From the NCBI GenBank assembly GCA_023412495.1, contig JAEYNP010000120.1:127926-191925 (forward strand): 64,000 nt of DNA, written 5' to 3'. The first letter of the stretch is position 1. The number at the start of each line of letters is the position of its first letter. This stretch comes from Pseudomonadota bacterium. Its GTDB lineage: Bacteria > Desulfobacterota > Desulfobulbia > Desulfobulbales > Desulfocapsaceae. Under the pieces are notes generated by a model. It made no database searches and had not been told where the DNA came from. It worked only from the letters and a program-made list of their open reading frames with translations. Position numbers and translations under genes: made by a program. Shown here in pieces: positions 34,661 to 43,425 of this stretch.

Positions 34661-37600
34661 TCAGAGTGCCTCCTGGGGGCGGCTCAGGGCCACCGCCTCG
34701 CGGAAAGATTCGCGCAGCCGGTCGTGGGCGGCGTCGTCAAGTGATCGCCAGACCAGGAGCTGCCTGCGGATCTCGTGGAGGAATGAGGTGTTGATCCGCT
34801 GCCAGGCCCCGGATTCCCCCGACCTCCGGTGCAGCGAGACCCTGATCTCCAGGAAGTCACGGCCCTCCCGGGCGGGGCAGAATTGAAGGTCGACGGTCTG
34901 CATGATCCCGAAATCGAAAGGGGCGAGCCAGACGTTGCTGCGGATGTGGAGGCAGCGCAGCTCGTGGGGGTTGTCTGCTTCCTGGACCATCCGGGCGATC
35001 TCCGACACGGTCGAGCAGCTGAAGACCACCTCCACCGGCCCAGTCGAAAACAGGCCGTGGGAGATGTCGCGATGGCTGGTCAGATAGTTGTAAACGAAGC
35101 CGCCGATACTCTCGTGTTCGCGGTATTTCATGAGAAAGGGCAGGGTGACCTGGATGCTGTTGCCGACCGGCTCGGGCAGCTTGAAGGTCCGGTTGACGTC
35201 GGGAATGGCGATGCGGGTCGCGACCCGTGCCGGGTAGAGTACCGAAACCAGCACCACGATGATCACCAGTGCCATGGCCGCCACCCCGGCCAGCGACGAA
35301 TAGTTGACGGTGATCCCGGCCCAGAGCGGGGTTTCGCTGAAGAGGGCCGCGGAGACCTGGGCTATCAGGTATCCGAGGACCACGGAAATGACCGCCAGGG
35401 CCATGGCCTCGGCGACGAAGAGAAAGCCGACATGGGAGGGGGCGAGGCCCACCGAGGTGTAGACGGCGATCTCACCTTTGCGCTCGTAGACCGAGCTGAT
35501 CATGGTGTTGAGGACGATCAGGACCGAGATGAGCAGGGGGATGATGATGTTCGGCACACCGCTGTAGTTGAGGGTGTCACTGATGTTGTAGAGCCAGACG
35601 CCGTCCGGTTCGCCGGTGAAGATGGCGAGACTGAAGCGGTCGGTAAGACTTTCGGCAATTTCCTTGATACTGGCGGGATTGTCTGGCCGGATCGCCACAT
35701 TTTTCAATTCCCCGCCGGCGGCAAGCAGCGTCCTCGCCGGGACGATGGCGGTGTCGGCTGCGCCGATATGCCGGTACCGGCTCTGGAAGGAGCGCAGGTC
35801 ATCACCGGATTCGAGCGCCTCGGCCTCCTCCTCGGTCATCTCCCTGCCAGCCTCTTCCGGAAAGACGACCGGGGTCAGCGGCTCGCCGTCCAGGTCGCGG
35901 GTCTGCTCCAGGTCCGCCGCCCGGAACGTGCCGATGACGGTGTAAGGCGTGCCCATGAGCGAGACGGTCTCCTCCCGGGAGGGGTCCAGTCCCAGCCGGG
36001 AGGCCTGATTTTCCTCGAGGATGATGGCGAGGCGGTCGTCATCGGTAAACCAGCGGCCGGCGGTGAGGAGCCTGTGCAGCCCGGTGACGGCGGCCTCGTT
36101 CGGGGAAAGGCCGATCAGGCCCTGGATCTCGACCTCGTTGCCGTTTGCCCGGACCGGCACGTGAACCGGTCTGGTTCGGTCGTTGTTTTCCAGCCAGATG
36201 CGCGGGGCCGGCCTGCTGCCCGGAGGCATGCTGCCGGCCAGGATATCCATTGCCTGGGGCGGCAGGCTCTGGGCGTTGATCTTCTTCAGCAGGAGTCCCT
36301 GGTAGGGCGCCTCGGGCTGAAAGGCGAGACGCACCTGCTGGCGGCTGGACTTGATCGTGGTGAAGCTCATGATTGTGAAGGTCAGGATGACGAGCGTCGT
36401 GCAGGTGAGGATCGTTCGCAGCCTTCGCCGCCTGAGGTTGGATATTCCCAGGAAAAAGGCGGCCACGAAGGCCTTCCAGCGGCTGATCTCCTCCGGTCTC
36501 TTGTGGGTGGCCCGCCGCTGCAGCAGGATCATTTCGTCCTCGAAGCGGAAAAAAATGATCAAAGCAACCAAAAAGGAAATGCTGATGATGAAGAAGGCGA
36601 GAATGATCACCATCGGGCTGTAGGCGAGTTGGAAGGCCGGGTGGACCTTGTAGATGATGGCGATGACCGCGGCGAGAATGGCGGAAAACCCTACGATGCG
36701 CCGGTAGATGGAGGCGAAGTTGAACAGGAACCTTTCCATGACGAAGGCAAACGGCACGAAGAGAGCCACATAGAAGAGCACCCCGAAAAGGACGTCCTTC
36801 TGGGTCCCCGCGACCTGCACGTAGACCCGGTCGGCCAGGGCCAGGGCCTCGGCCGCCGCTTCGCGGCCCGCCGAGTAGGCAAAGGCGGCGAGGCTTTCCC
36901 GGCTTTTGTCGAGCGCGGCCATCCCCCGTCTCTTCAGGTCGTCGATCTTCTCGTCGAAGATGCCGTGGCTCTCCAGGTTTTCGATGCGCGGCAGCAGCAG
37001 TGTCCAGGCGTCCTCGGCCGCATGATGGACGGTGTGGGGAATGCGCGGAAAATTGTCCACCAGGTATCCTTGGCCAAGAGGCTTTTCCTCGGTGGCGTTG
37101 GTCAATATCATCTTGTTGGTCAGGAGCGTGTCGGACAGGGTGAGCTTCAACAGGGTCCCAGGTTCGGTATACACCGAGGAAATGATCGATTCACGGGTAT
37201 CGATACGGCTGTACCAGTAGTGCTCGGGGGGCGCGTCGCGCCGGCCGTCGAAGAGCTGGATCTTGGTCATGTAGGCGAAACTGCGCGGTTCGAGCAGATT
37301 GAACAGGGTCGTCTCCCGGCAACTGAAGAGCACCAGATCGGTCTGCATCGCCTTGCGCAGGAGCTTCAGCCGGTAGTTGTCCTTGCCGGTCTCCTTCTTG
37401 TCGATGGCCCAGACGACCTTGCCGCTCGTTTCGTCAAACCGGTAGCCTTCGATGATCAGCTTGTCGAGCACGTTCTTCTTGTCGGCCACGCCCTTGATGG
37501 TGAAATGACCTGTTTCATCCACTATGGCATGGTACATGCCGTTCCCCTGGTAGGCGAGGATGGCGGTACCGCCGGCCGGATAATTGGCAAAGAGCTCGCC

Positions 37601-39460
37601 CTGCAGCAGCAGGTTTGCCCGGGCGGTGACCGTGACGAAGCCGTCCCTTGGCAGGCTGCCGCTCGACAGGATCGGGGCGGCGAGGATCCCGGATACCAAT
37701 CGGCCGAGCAGCTCGGTCTGGCCGGCCAGGTACTGCCAGTCGATCGCTTCCAGGGTGTCGCCGGGCGTTCCCCAGAGACTGCGGCTGTCCCCGGTAGTAG
37801 CGAGCGTCAGGCCCAGGTAGCCGGCAAGCGCCCCGACCTCGCCGCCGAGATTCGGCCGGTCGGGCAGCCAGGAATCCCAGCCGCGGAGGTGGCTTGGGCG
37901 AAGGGTATCCTGGTAGGCGGCAGTACCTCCGGGCGGGCCTGCCGCCTGGGCGAGAACCGTTGCCATCGTGCTGTAGGCAGGCGTGCGGTTGATTGTCGGT
38001 TTCAAGTTGTAGAGGAAGCCGCGATTGAAGCCGCCCACGCCGTTGCCGTGGCCGGAGAGGTGGAGGCTGATGAGGGCCGCTATCTGGTAATCGCGGACGG
38101 TGTCGCGAAGGGTGGTAGCCGACTGCAGGGCTTGTTGCTGCCGTTCCAGGTCATTTGCAAGGAGGGTGTTCTTGGCGATGGCCCCGGGTATCAGTCCGCG
38201 TAAAAGGTCTTCCTCTTCCCCGCTCAGCCGGTCGAAGCCCTCCGCCCAGCCGAGTCTGCGGTAGGCGAGGCGACGGCTGGCTGCCTCCTTGATCAATTGC
38301 TTGGTGGCGGGCGTCTGTTCGGCGAGCCGCAGCTGAATCAGCTGCCTGGAGATTTCATCGACGGCGTAGTCCAGGCTCGGACGAACGGCCTCGCTGAGCA
38401 GAGCGTCCCGGGAAGGATCCGGCTCCAGGGGGAAACGGAGTTTCTCAAGGGTCGCCAGATTCTCCTTTAGTTTCTTCTGTAGCCGCTGCAACTGCTGCTT
38501 TTTATCGCGCAGGTCCTTAGATCTCGCGCTGATGCTCCAGACGAAATCCCGCATTCCCGCCATGGCCTGGGCCCGGCCGCTGGTGGCGAGCAACAGGATC
38601 GATCGTTCGGGTGGATTCTTGACGAGCGTTTCGGCGAGCGCGAGCAGCGTGGCGATGGAGGTGGCGGCGTCGGCGCCGGGAGAATCGCCGGTAATGAATT
38701 CATCGGTGTCGAAAAAGGCCTCGAGGACGACGAGCTCCTCCTTTTTCCTCTGATCACTGCCTTCGATGAGCGTATAGATATTTTTGGCGAGGTGTGGCTC
38801 CCACACGGCGCGGGCCGTGAGTTCCACCCTTGGGTGCTGGGGCTGGGGGCTGACCTCGAGCCGGCCGAAGATCTGCTCGGCGAAAGACCTTTCGAGCAGG
38901 AAACAGGGAAACTGCAGGGGAGTGAGTTCCTGTTTTTCGGTAAAGAAGATCCGTCTGGAGGTTTCCTTGCCGGCGTCGCCGGCCAGGAAGATCAGGGCCC
39001 TGGCGCCCAAGGCGGCCAACTGTTGCCAGTTGCGGCCGGAATCGAAATCCATCAACACGATGCTGCCATTGAGGTCCTTGCCGTCCAGCTGTGCAAGAGA
39101 ACCGTTGCCTAGGTAGAAGAGGGGGGCGGCAACGGTTCCGTCTGTGGCCGGAGGGGTGATGGCGTTGTTGCTCAAGGCGGCGAGGGGGTAACTCCTGCCG
39201 TCTACTGTCAATTCCGCGCCCATGAAGCGGCGGACTGGCAGTTCGTATTCATGTGTAGCCGGTTCAAGCGCCAGGTTCCGCAGCCTCTCCTCAATATAGG
39301 CAACGGCCTTCTCGTACCCGGGAGTGCCGGTAGCCCTGGTGCCGAAACCGCTCATGGAGGAAATCGTTTCCCGAAGCGATGAATCCGACGCCCTGCCGGG
39401 CACCGGAAAAACCACGAGGATCGCAAGAATCAAGAGCTGTACGAGAAAAGAGGCCATCAT
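34661..39460 (-). CDS. Giant M28-peptidase-like / FtsX permease fusion protein
   Basis: From the ATG at 39460 the protein has 1599 residues; a TTG at 39499 would add 13. A signal helix leads into a large periplasmic region (about 25-880). Its first part is M28-peptidase-like with a PA-type insert. The metal-site motifs are altered: EAFFDTDE where a His is expected, GADAATS for GADD, and GRAQ for the catalytic Glu pair. A linker domain is followed by three helices, then an FtsX core: helix RTILTCTTLVILTFTIMSF, a 360-residue periplasmic domain and three C-terminal helices (with NTMISSVYERKGEIAVYTSVG). A soluble tail of about 150 residues ends it. It follows a LolD-type ATPase in the operon. It could couple ATP-driven conformational change to binding or processing of a peptide or glycopeptide. 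Confidence 0.75.
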   Translation of the reverse strand: MMASFLVQLLILAILVVFPVPGRASDSSLRETISSMSGFGTRATGTPGYEKAVAYIEERLRNLALEPATHEYELPVRRFMGAELTVDGRSYPLAALSNNAITPPATDGTVAAPLFYLGNGSLAQLDGKDLNGSIVLMDFDSGRNWQQLAALGARALIFLAGDAGKETSRRIFFTEKQELTPLQFPCFLLERSFAEQIFGRLEVSPQPQHPRVELTARAVWEPHLAKNIYTLIEGSDQRKKEELVVLEAFFDTDEFITGDSPGADAATSIATLLALAETLVKNPPERSILLLATSGRAQAMAGMRDFVWSISARSKDLRDKKQQLQRLQKKLKENLATLEKLRFPLEPDPSRDALLSEAVRPSLDYAVDEISRQLIQLRLAEQTPATKQLIKEAASRRLAYRRLGWAEGFDRLSGEEEDLLRGLIPGAIAKNTLLANDLERQQQALQSATTLRDTVRDYQIAALISLHLSGHGNGVGGFNRGFLYNLKPTINRTPAYSTMATVLAQAAGPPGGTAAYQDTLRPSHLRGWDSWLPDRPNLGGEVGALAGYLGLTLATTGDSRSLWGTPGDTLEAIDWQYLAGQTELLGRLVSGILAAPILSSGSLPRDGFVTVTARANLLLQGELFANYPAGGTAILAYQGNGMYHAIVDETGHFTIKGVADKKNVLDKLIIEGYRFDETSGKVVWAIDKKETGKDNYRLKLLRKAMQTDLVLFSCRETTLFNLLEPRSFAYMTKIQLFDGRRDAPPEHYWYSRIDTRESIISSVYTEPGTLLKLTLSDTLLTNKMILTNATEEKPLGQGYLVDNFPRIPHTVHHAAEDAWTLLLPRIENLESHGIFDEKIDDLKRRGMAALDKSRESLAAFAYSAGREAAAEALALADRVYVQVAGTQKDVLFGVLFYVALFVPFAFVMERFLFNFASIYRRIVGFSAILAAVIAIIYKVHPAFQLAYSPMVIILAFFIISISFLVALIIFFRFEDEMILLQRRATHKRPEEISRWKAFVAAFFLGISNLRRRRLRTILTCTTLVILTFTIMSFTTIKSSRQQVRLAFQPEAPYQGLLLKKINAQSLPPQAMDILAGSMPPGSRPAPRIWLENNDRTRPVHVPVRANGNEVEIQGLIGLSPNEAAVTGLHRLLTAGRWFTDDDRLAIILEENQASRLGLDPSREETVSLMGTPYTVIGTFRAADLEQTRDLDGEPLTPVVFPEEAGREMTEEEAEALESGDDLRSFQSRYRHIGAADTAIVPARTLLAAGGELKNVAIRPDNPASIKEIAESLTDRFSLAIFTGEPDGVWLYNISDTLNYSGVPNIIIPLLISVLIVLNTMISSVYERKGEIAVYTSVGLAPSHVGFLFVAEAMALAVISVVLGYLIAQVSAALFSETPLWAGITVNYSSLAGVAAMALVIIVVLVSVLYPARVATRIAIPDVNRTFKLPEPVGNSIQVTLPFLMKYREHESIGGFVYNYLTSHRDISHGLFSTGPVEVVFSCSTVSEIARMVQEADNPHELRCLHIRSNVWLAPFDFGIMQTVDLQFCPAREGRDFLEIRVSLHRRSGESGAWQRINTSFLHEIRRQLLVWRSLDDAAHDRLRESFREAVALSRPQEAL

Positions 39461-39545
39461 TTCTATCTTTCGTCGCCCGTGCCGTAGTGGACCGAGCAAT
39501 CATGCCGCAAAGCTTAACCATTAATTTTTCAGAGCATGACCCTGC

Positions 39546-40283
39546 TCAGTGAGCAGAGGCAAGTCCGCCCGTTTTAATGTCCAGTTCGCTCCTTTCCTGA
39601 ATTTTATCGATTTTTCCGTCCCTGATCCAGACCACCTGATCGGAAACATTGAGCATCTTATAGTCGTGGGTCGCCGAGATAACGGTGACTTTGCGCTCCA
39701 GGCTGAGCTCCTTGAGGAGCCGGATGATATCCTCGCCGGTGCTGAGGTCGAGGTTGCCGGTCGGCTCGTCGGCGAGGATGATGGCCGGATTGTTGGCCAG
39801 TGCCCGCGCTACCGCCACCCGCTGCTGCTGCCCCCCCGAGAGTTCCGAAGGCCGGTGGGCGTGGCGGCCGGTGAGACCCACCAGATCGAGGAGCTGCATG
39901 CCCCGCTCCATGGCCTGGTCGTTGCCAACCCCGGCGAAGGTCATGGGGATGGTGACGTTTTCCAGCGCGGTCATCACCGGGATGAGGTTGAAGGTCTGAA
40001 AAATGTAGCCGATCTTGCGGCAGCGCAGCCAGGCCAGCTCGTAGGCGTCGAGCTGGGCGATATCCACCTCGTCGATGAAGACCTTGCCGCTGGTCGGTTT
40101 GTCCAGGCCGCCGATCATATTAAAGAGGGTCGACTTGCCGGAGCCGGACGGTCCCATGATGGAGACGTACTTGCCGGTTTCGATCTCGAGGTCGATGCCC
40201 TTCAGCACCTTGACCACGATCTTGCCCAGCTCGAAATCCTTGGTGACCTCCGAGACCCGCACTATTTTTTTCGTATCTGTCAT
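39546..40283 (-). CDS. ABC transporter ATP-binding protein, LolD/MacB type
   Basis: The 245-residue ATPase has Walker A GPSGSGKS, a Q-loop (YIFQTFNLIP), the signature LSGGQQQR, Walker B IILADEPTGNLD and the H-loop (ISATHD). It belongs to the type VII exporter class that pairs with FtsX-like permeases. AAGGAGACC precedes the ATG at 40283. It lies 19 bases after the mini FtsX permease and before the giant FtsX fusion, so it may power both. Confidence 0.93.
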   Translation of the reverse strand: MTDTKKIVRVSEVTKDFELGKIVVKVLKGIDLEIETGKYVSIMGPSGSGKSTLFNMIGGLDKPTSGKVFIDEVDIAQLDAYELAWLRCRKIGYIFQTFNLIPVMTALENVTIPMTFAGVGNDQAMERGMQLLDLVGLTGRHAHRPSELSGGQQQRVAVARALANNPAIILADEPTGNLDLSTGEDIIRLLKELSLERKVTVISATHDYKMLNVSDQVVWIRDGKIDKIQERSELDIKTGGLASAH

Positions 40284-40302
40284 ACCGGTCTCCTTTTCGG
40301 TG

Positions 40303-40953
40303 CTACTGCTCGACCCGCATGGCCTCGACCGGCTGCATCCGGGCCGCAACGATGGCCGGATAGAGGACTCCGAGCAGGCTGAGCACGGTCCCGGTGCCGA
40401 TGGCGATGAGGATGGTCTTGGCGATCACGCTCCAGGTAATGAAGCCGGCCGAGGCCAGGCCGAACTTGCCCATTGCGGTCAGGATTGCCGCCAGGGCTCC
40501 CAAAAGGGCGCCGGCGAGCGATCCGGCAACACCCTGAATGGTTGCCTCGATGACGAATATCCGTACGATGAACCTATCCAGCGCCCCCAGGCATTTCAGC
40601 GTGCCGATTTCCCGGAACCGTTCCGTCACCGACATGAGCTGGGCATTGATGATGCCTACAACACAGACCAAAAGGGAAAGAAAGATGATCCAGCGCTGCT
40701 TGCTGGAGGCGACGACGTTGGGGGCTTCCGGTAGCACGTCGTAACCGGCCCTGGCCAGCGCCTCGATGTAGTGTGGATCACCGCTTCCGAGGAGGCCGCC
40801 GGCAATGTCGTTGCCGGTCTGGGTGAAGCTGAGGAAGGCCACGGCCAGGACCAGGCTCATGGTGGTCACGAGGGAGCGAAAGAACCGGACCCGGATCGAC
40901 TGGTACGCCATTTGACAGGATTTGGCGAAGGGCAGGGCGACGAGGCGTCTCAT
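40303..40953 (-). CDS. Mini FtsX-type ABC permease
   Basis: The 216-residue protein has four helices in the FtsX layout: one after an amphipathic N-terminus (AYQSIRVRFFRSLVTTMSL), then three at the C-terminus. The signature NAQLMSVTERFREIGTLKCLG lies after the second helix. The periplasmic domain between helix 1 and 2 is only about 35 residues, whereas LolC/MacB relatives carry more than 200. It probably dimerises or pairs with the giant permease. The first gene of the operon, it has AAGGACC upstream. Confidence 0.85.
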   Translation of the reverse strand: MRRLVALPFAKSCQMAYQSIRVRFFRSLVTTMSLVLAVAFLSFTQTGNDIAGGLLGSGDPHYIEALARAGYDVLPEAPNVVASSKQRWIIFLSLLVCVVGIINAQLMSVTERFREIGTLKCLGALDRFIVRIFVIEATIQGVAGSLAGALLGALAAILTAMGKFGLASAGFITWSVIAKTILIAIGTGTVLSLLGVLYPAIVAARMQPVEAMRVEQ

Positions 40954-40970
40954 ACGAGCTGGTCCTTTTT

Positions 40971-41063
40971 CCTGAGGGGTTTGATAACACCTATTTCCGA
41001 GGCAGCAGTCCGCCTTTCGGGCTCATCATTGTCCAGTCAATCAAATCTAGGTGTTACCTCAGG
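40971..41063. repeat. Two-part inverted repeat upstream of the ABC operon
   Basis: Left arm CCTGAGG-N7-TAACACCTA (40971-40993) pairs with right arm TAGGTGTTA-CCTCAGG (41048-41063) across 54 bases. The only break is a 7-base insertion in the left arm. It ends 17 bases before the mini-permease start codon. It could be a leader hairpin that sets expression of the ABC operon relative to the glycan operon, or the ends of a small mobile element. Confidence 0.55.
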
Positions 41064-41125
41064 GCATGTCAATGTAAGCCGCTCGTATTCAGGAACAGAA
41101 TCTCAGAGTTACCGGTACCAGCGGA

Positions 41126-42628
41126 TCAGTACAGGCCCAGCAGGTACCGGTCGCGGATATGGTTCAGGAAATGCTCCGGATCAGTGCCTTCGCCGCATGC
41201 CGCCCTGATGATCTCCTGGGATTCCATCGAGGAGGCCTTGCGCCAGATGTTTTCCCGCAGCCAGTCTCGGGCAAAACCAACCTCGCCCGCCGCGAGCCGT
41301 TCCTGCCAGTCCGAATGGCTTTTGCGGAGTGCTGCCGCGAGCTGGGCGCTGTTCAGGGCCCCTATGGTGTAGGAGGGGAAGTACCCGAAGCTGCCGTCGC
41401 TCCAGTGCATGTCCTGCAGGCAGCCATCCCGGTAGTTGTCCCTGGTGGAGAGGCCCAGGTATTCGATCATCTTGGCGTCCCAGATCTCCGGGATGTCGTC
41501 CTCGGCGAGCGATCCGTTGATCAGGCCGGACTCGATCTCCCAGCGGAGGATGACGTGGAGGGGATAGGTGAGCTCATCTGCTTCGACCCGGATATAGCTC
41601 GGTTGGACGCGGGTGGCGGCGGTCCAGAGGGCTGCGCCGTCATGCCGGGCGGTAGAGGGCAAAAGCCCGTGGATGGTCGCGCTGAAGAAAACGAGGAAGG
41701 GGCGTGACAGGAAAAGCTGCTTTTCGAAAAAAAGGCTCTGGCTCTCATGAATACACATATTGCGGGCAAGGCCGATGGGCAGGCCGTCCCATATCTCGGG
41801 CAGACCGTCCTCGTAGGCGGCGTGGCCTGTTTCGTGGGCGGTGGCGAGGAGCGCTTCCAGGAATTCGCTCTCACGGTAGCGGGTGGTGATCCGCTGGTCG
41901 CCGCGGCCGCCGGTGCTGAAGGGGTGGGCGCTCACGTCCTGGCGCCCTCGGTTGAAGTCGAAGCCGAGGCAGACCATCAGTTCCCGGTTGAGCTGCTGCT
42001 GATCGGCGATGGAGTAGCTGCCCTGCAGGTTGGCCACCGGCTCATCTTTCTGCTTCTCGGCCACCTCCCGGACGAGACCCGGCAGCTCCAGCTTGAGCCG
42101 GGAAAAGGTCTCGGTGAGGAAGACGCTGCTGTCGCCGGTGCAGTAGAGGTCGAGCAGGGCATCGTAAGGAGTGGGGAATCGGCCGGGATCGGCGGCCTGC
42201 CGCGCTTGGGCCTCCTCGCGGGAGAGACGGACGACGTCCCGGAAATTGGCGAGGAAGCCCTGCCAGTCGTTCGCATGGCGCTGGCTGCGCCAGCCATGTT
42301 CGCAGATCGAGCCGGCCAGCGTCTTGGCCTTGACCAGCTCGGCGGGCAGGCACACCGCTCTTCGGTACATGCGTTCCATCTCGAGGAGACTGCGTTGCCG
42401 GATGGGGTCCTGAGTCTGGCTTTCGGCCTTTTCGATCAGCTCGCCCAGTTCCGGCGAGGTGAGTAACTCGTGGCGCAGGGCGGTGAGCTCGGCGATGGCT
42501 TCCGCCCGGGATTGGTTGCCGCCGGGGGGCATCATCACCATGTGATCCCATTGCAGGAAGGTTCTGGCGTGGTCGATTCTTGCAAGGCGTTTGAAATGGT
42601 TCTCGAGTGTCTGGTAGCAGTCGGTCAT
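41126..42628 (-). CDS. M32-family metallocarboxypeptidase
   Basis: The 500-residue all-helical protein matches the thermostable carboxypeptidase family. The zinc motif HETGH lies in ATAHETGHAAYE, with the third ligand in HESQS about 30 residues on. The family segments RITTRY and DELTYPLHVILRWEIE are present. It removes C-terminal residues from peptides in the cytoplasm. Its ATG overlaps the stop of the deacetylase gene as ATGA. A peptidase at the end of a glycan operon is unusual. Confidence 0.93.
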   Translation of the reverse strand: MTDCYQTLENHFKRLARIDHARTFLQWDHMVMMPPGGNQSRAEAIAELTALRHELLTSPELGELIEKAESQTQDPIRQRSLLEMERMYRRAVCLPAELVKAKTLAGSICEHGWRSQRHANDWQGFLANFRDVVRLSREEAQARQAADPGRFPTPYDALLDLYCTGDSSVFLTETFSRLKLELPGLVREVAEKQKDEPVANLQGSYSIADQQQLNRELMVCLGFDFNRGRQDVSAHPFSTGGRGDQRITTRYRESEFLEALLATAHETGHAAYEDGLPEIWDGLPIGLARNMCIHESQSLFFEKQLFLSRPFLVFFSATIHGLLPSTARHDGAALWTAATRVQPSYIRVEADELTYPLHVILRWEIESGLINGSLAEDDIPEIWDAKMIEYLGLSTRDNYRDGCLQDMHWSDGSFGYFPSYTIGALNSAQLAAALRKSHSDWQERLAAGEVGFARDWLRENIWRKASSMESQEIIRAACGEGTDPEHFLNHIRDRYLLGLY

Positions 42629-43425
42629 GATATCTCCTTGAGCAGATCGCCGAAATGGATCGGGGTGAGATTTCGATTTCCCCCCATCAGCGCAAGCAAC
42701 ACATCGAGCAGGTGCAGGGCTTGCGCATTCATCCTCTGATGATGAATCATAATGCCGCTCCGTCCGGAGGCAAGGCTCTCTTCCAGCTCATTGAGGAGAG
42801 CGGCAAAGGACAGTTCGGGCGATGGCTCCTTTCTGGTGTGGAGATCGACGTTTACCTGAAAATCGGGGAGGGTGGCCGGGGCTTCGGGACGCGCTCCTTT
42901 GCTCCGTGAAACCGCCTTGAAATCGAGATCGACGAGAGCCTGGAGGGTCGCTTCGCCACAGCGGTTCCAGGGAGGGGTGAAGACGGGGTGGAAGTCTTCG
43001 CCGAGGAACCTGCGCAGCCGGTCGCGGCCCTGGGTAAGGCTTTTCCTGAGCTCGTCTGGAGCGCGGGAGGGGCCGAACTCCTGTTTTTTTCCGGCCAGCT
43101 CGAAATTATGGTGGATGTAGCCGTGCTGATGCCAGCACCATTGGCTGGAGCGATCGGCTGCTGTGCCGGTGAGCGATCGCAGCTCGGCCAGGCGCTCCTC
43201 GTTTAGCCAGACGGGCACGGTGGCCAGGCAGAGGGGCAGGGAGTGTTTGCGGAAGAGGGCAATGAAATCGGCGAAGCTGCGGGAAGGGATGGCTATGTCG
43301 TCCGCCCGGAAAAAAACCAGGGGATGGCCCTTGGCCCGTTCGCAACCCCGGGCTATCCGCCGGGCGATACGGTCTGCCAAATCCTCATGGCTTGTGTGGT
43401 AGAGCGCGGATACGGATCGGGTCAT
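42625..43425 (-). CDS. Polysaccharide deacetylase-family protein
   Basis: Started at the ATG at 43425, which overlaps the previous stop as ATGA, the protein has 266 residues. It has the NodB-fold pattern: an Asp pair FRADDIAIPS, a His zinc motif in HQHGYIHHN, then FTPPWNRC and a final IMIHHQRM. It has no signal peptide, so it acts in the cytoplasm, probably on a lipid-linked or soluble sugar. Its position among glycosyltransferases supports deacetylation of an amino sugar in the pathway. Confidence 0.82.
   Translation of the reverse strand: MTRSVSALYHTSHEDLADRIARRIARGCERAKGHPLVFFRADDIAIPSRSFADFIALFRKHSLPLCLATVPVWLNEERLAELRSLTGTAADRSSQWCWHQHGYIHHNFELAGKKQEFGPSRAPDELRKSLTQGRDRLRRFLGEDFHPVFTPPWNRCGEATLQALVDLDFKAVSRSKGARPEAPATLPDFQVNVDLHTRKEPSPELSFAALLNELEESLASGRSGIMIHHQRMNAQALHLLDVLLALMGGNRNLTPIHFGDLLKEIS

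Noticed and set aside
34829..38203. Plus-strand open frame of 1124 codons antisense to the giant M28-like/FtsX gene
   Set aside because: Its translation is rich in Gly, Asp, Gln and His with no domain or membrane pattern. It mirrors the third-position GC bias of the real gene on the other strand.
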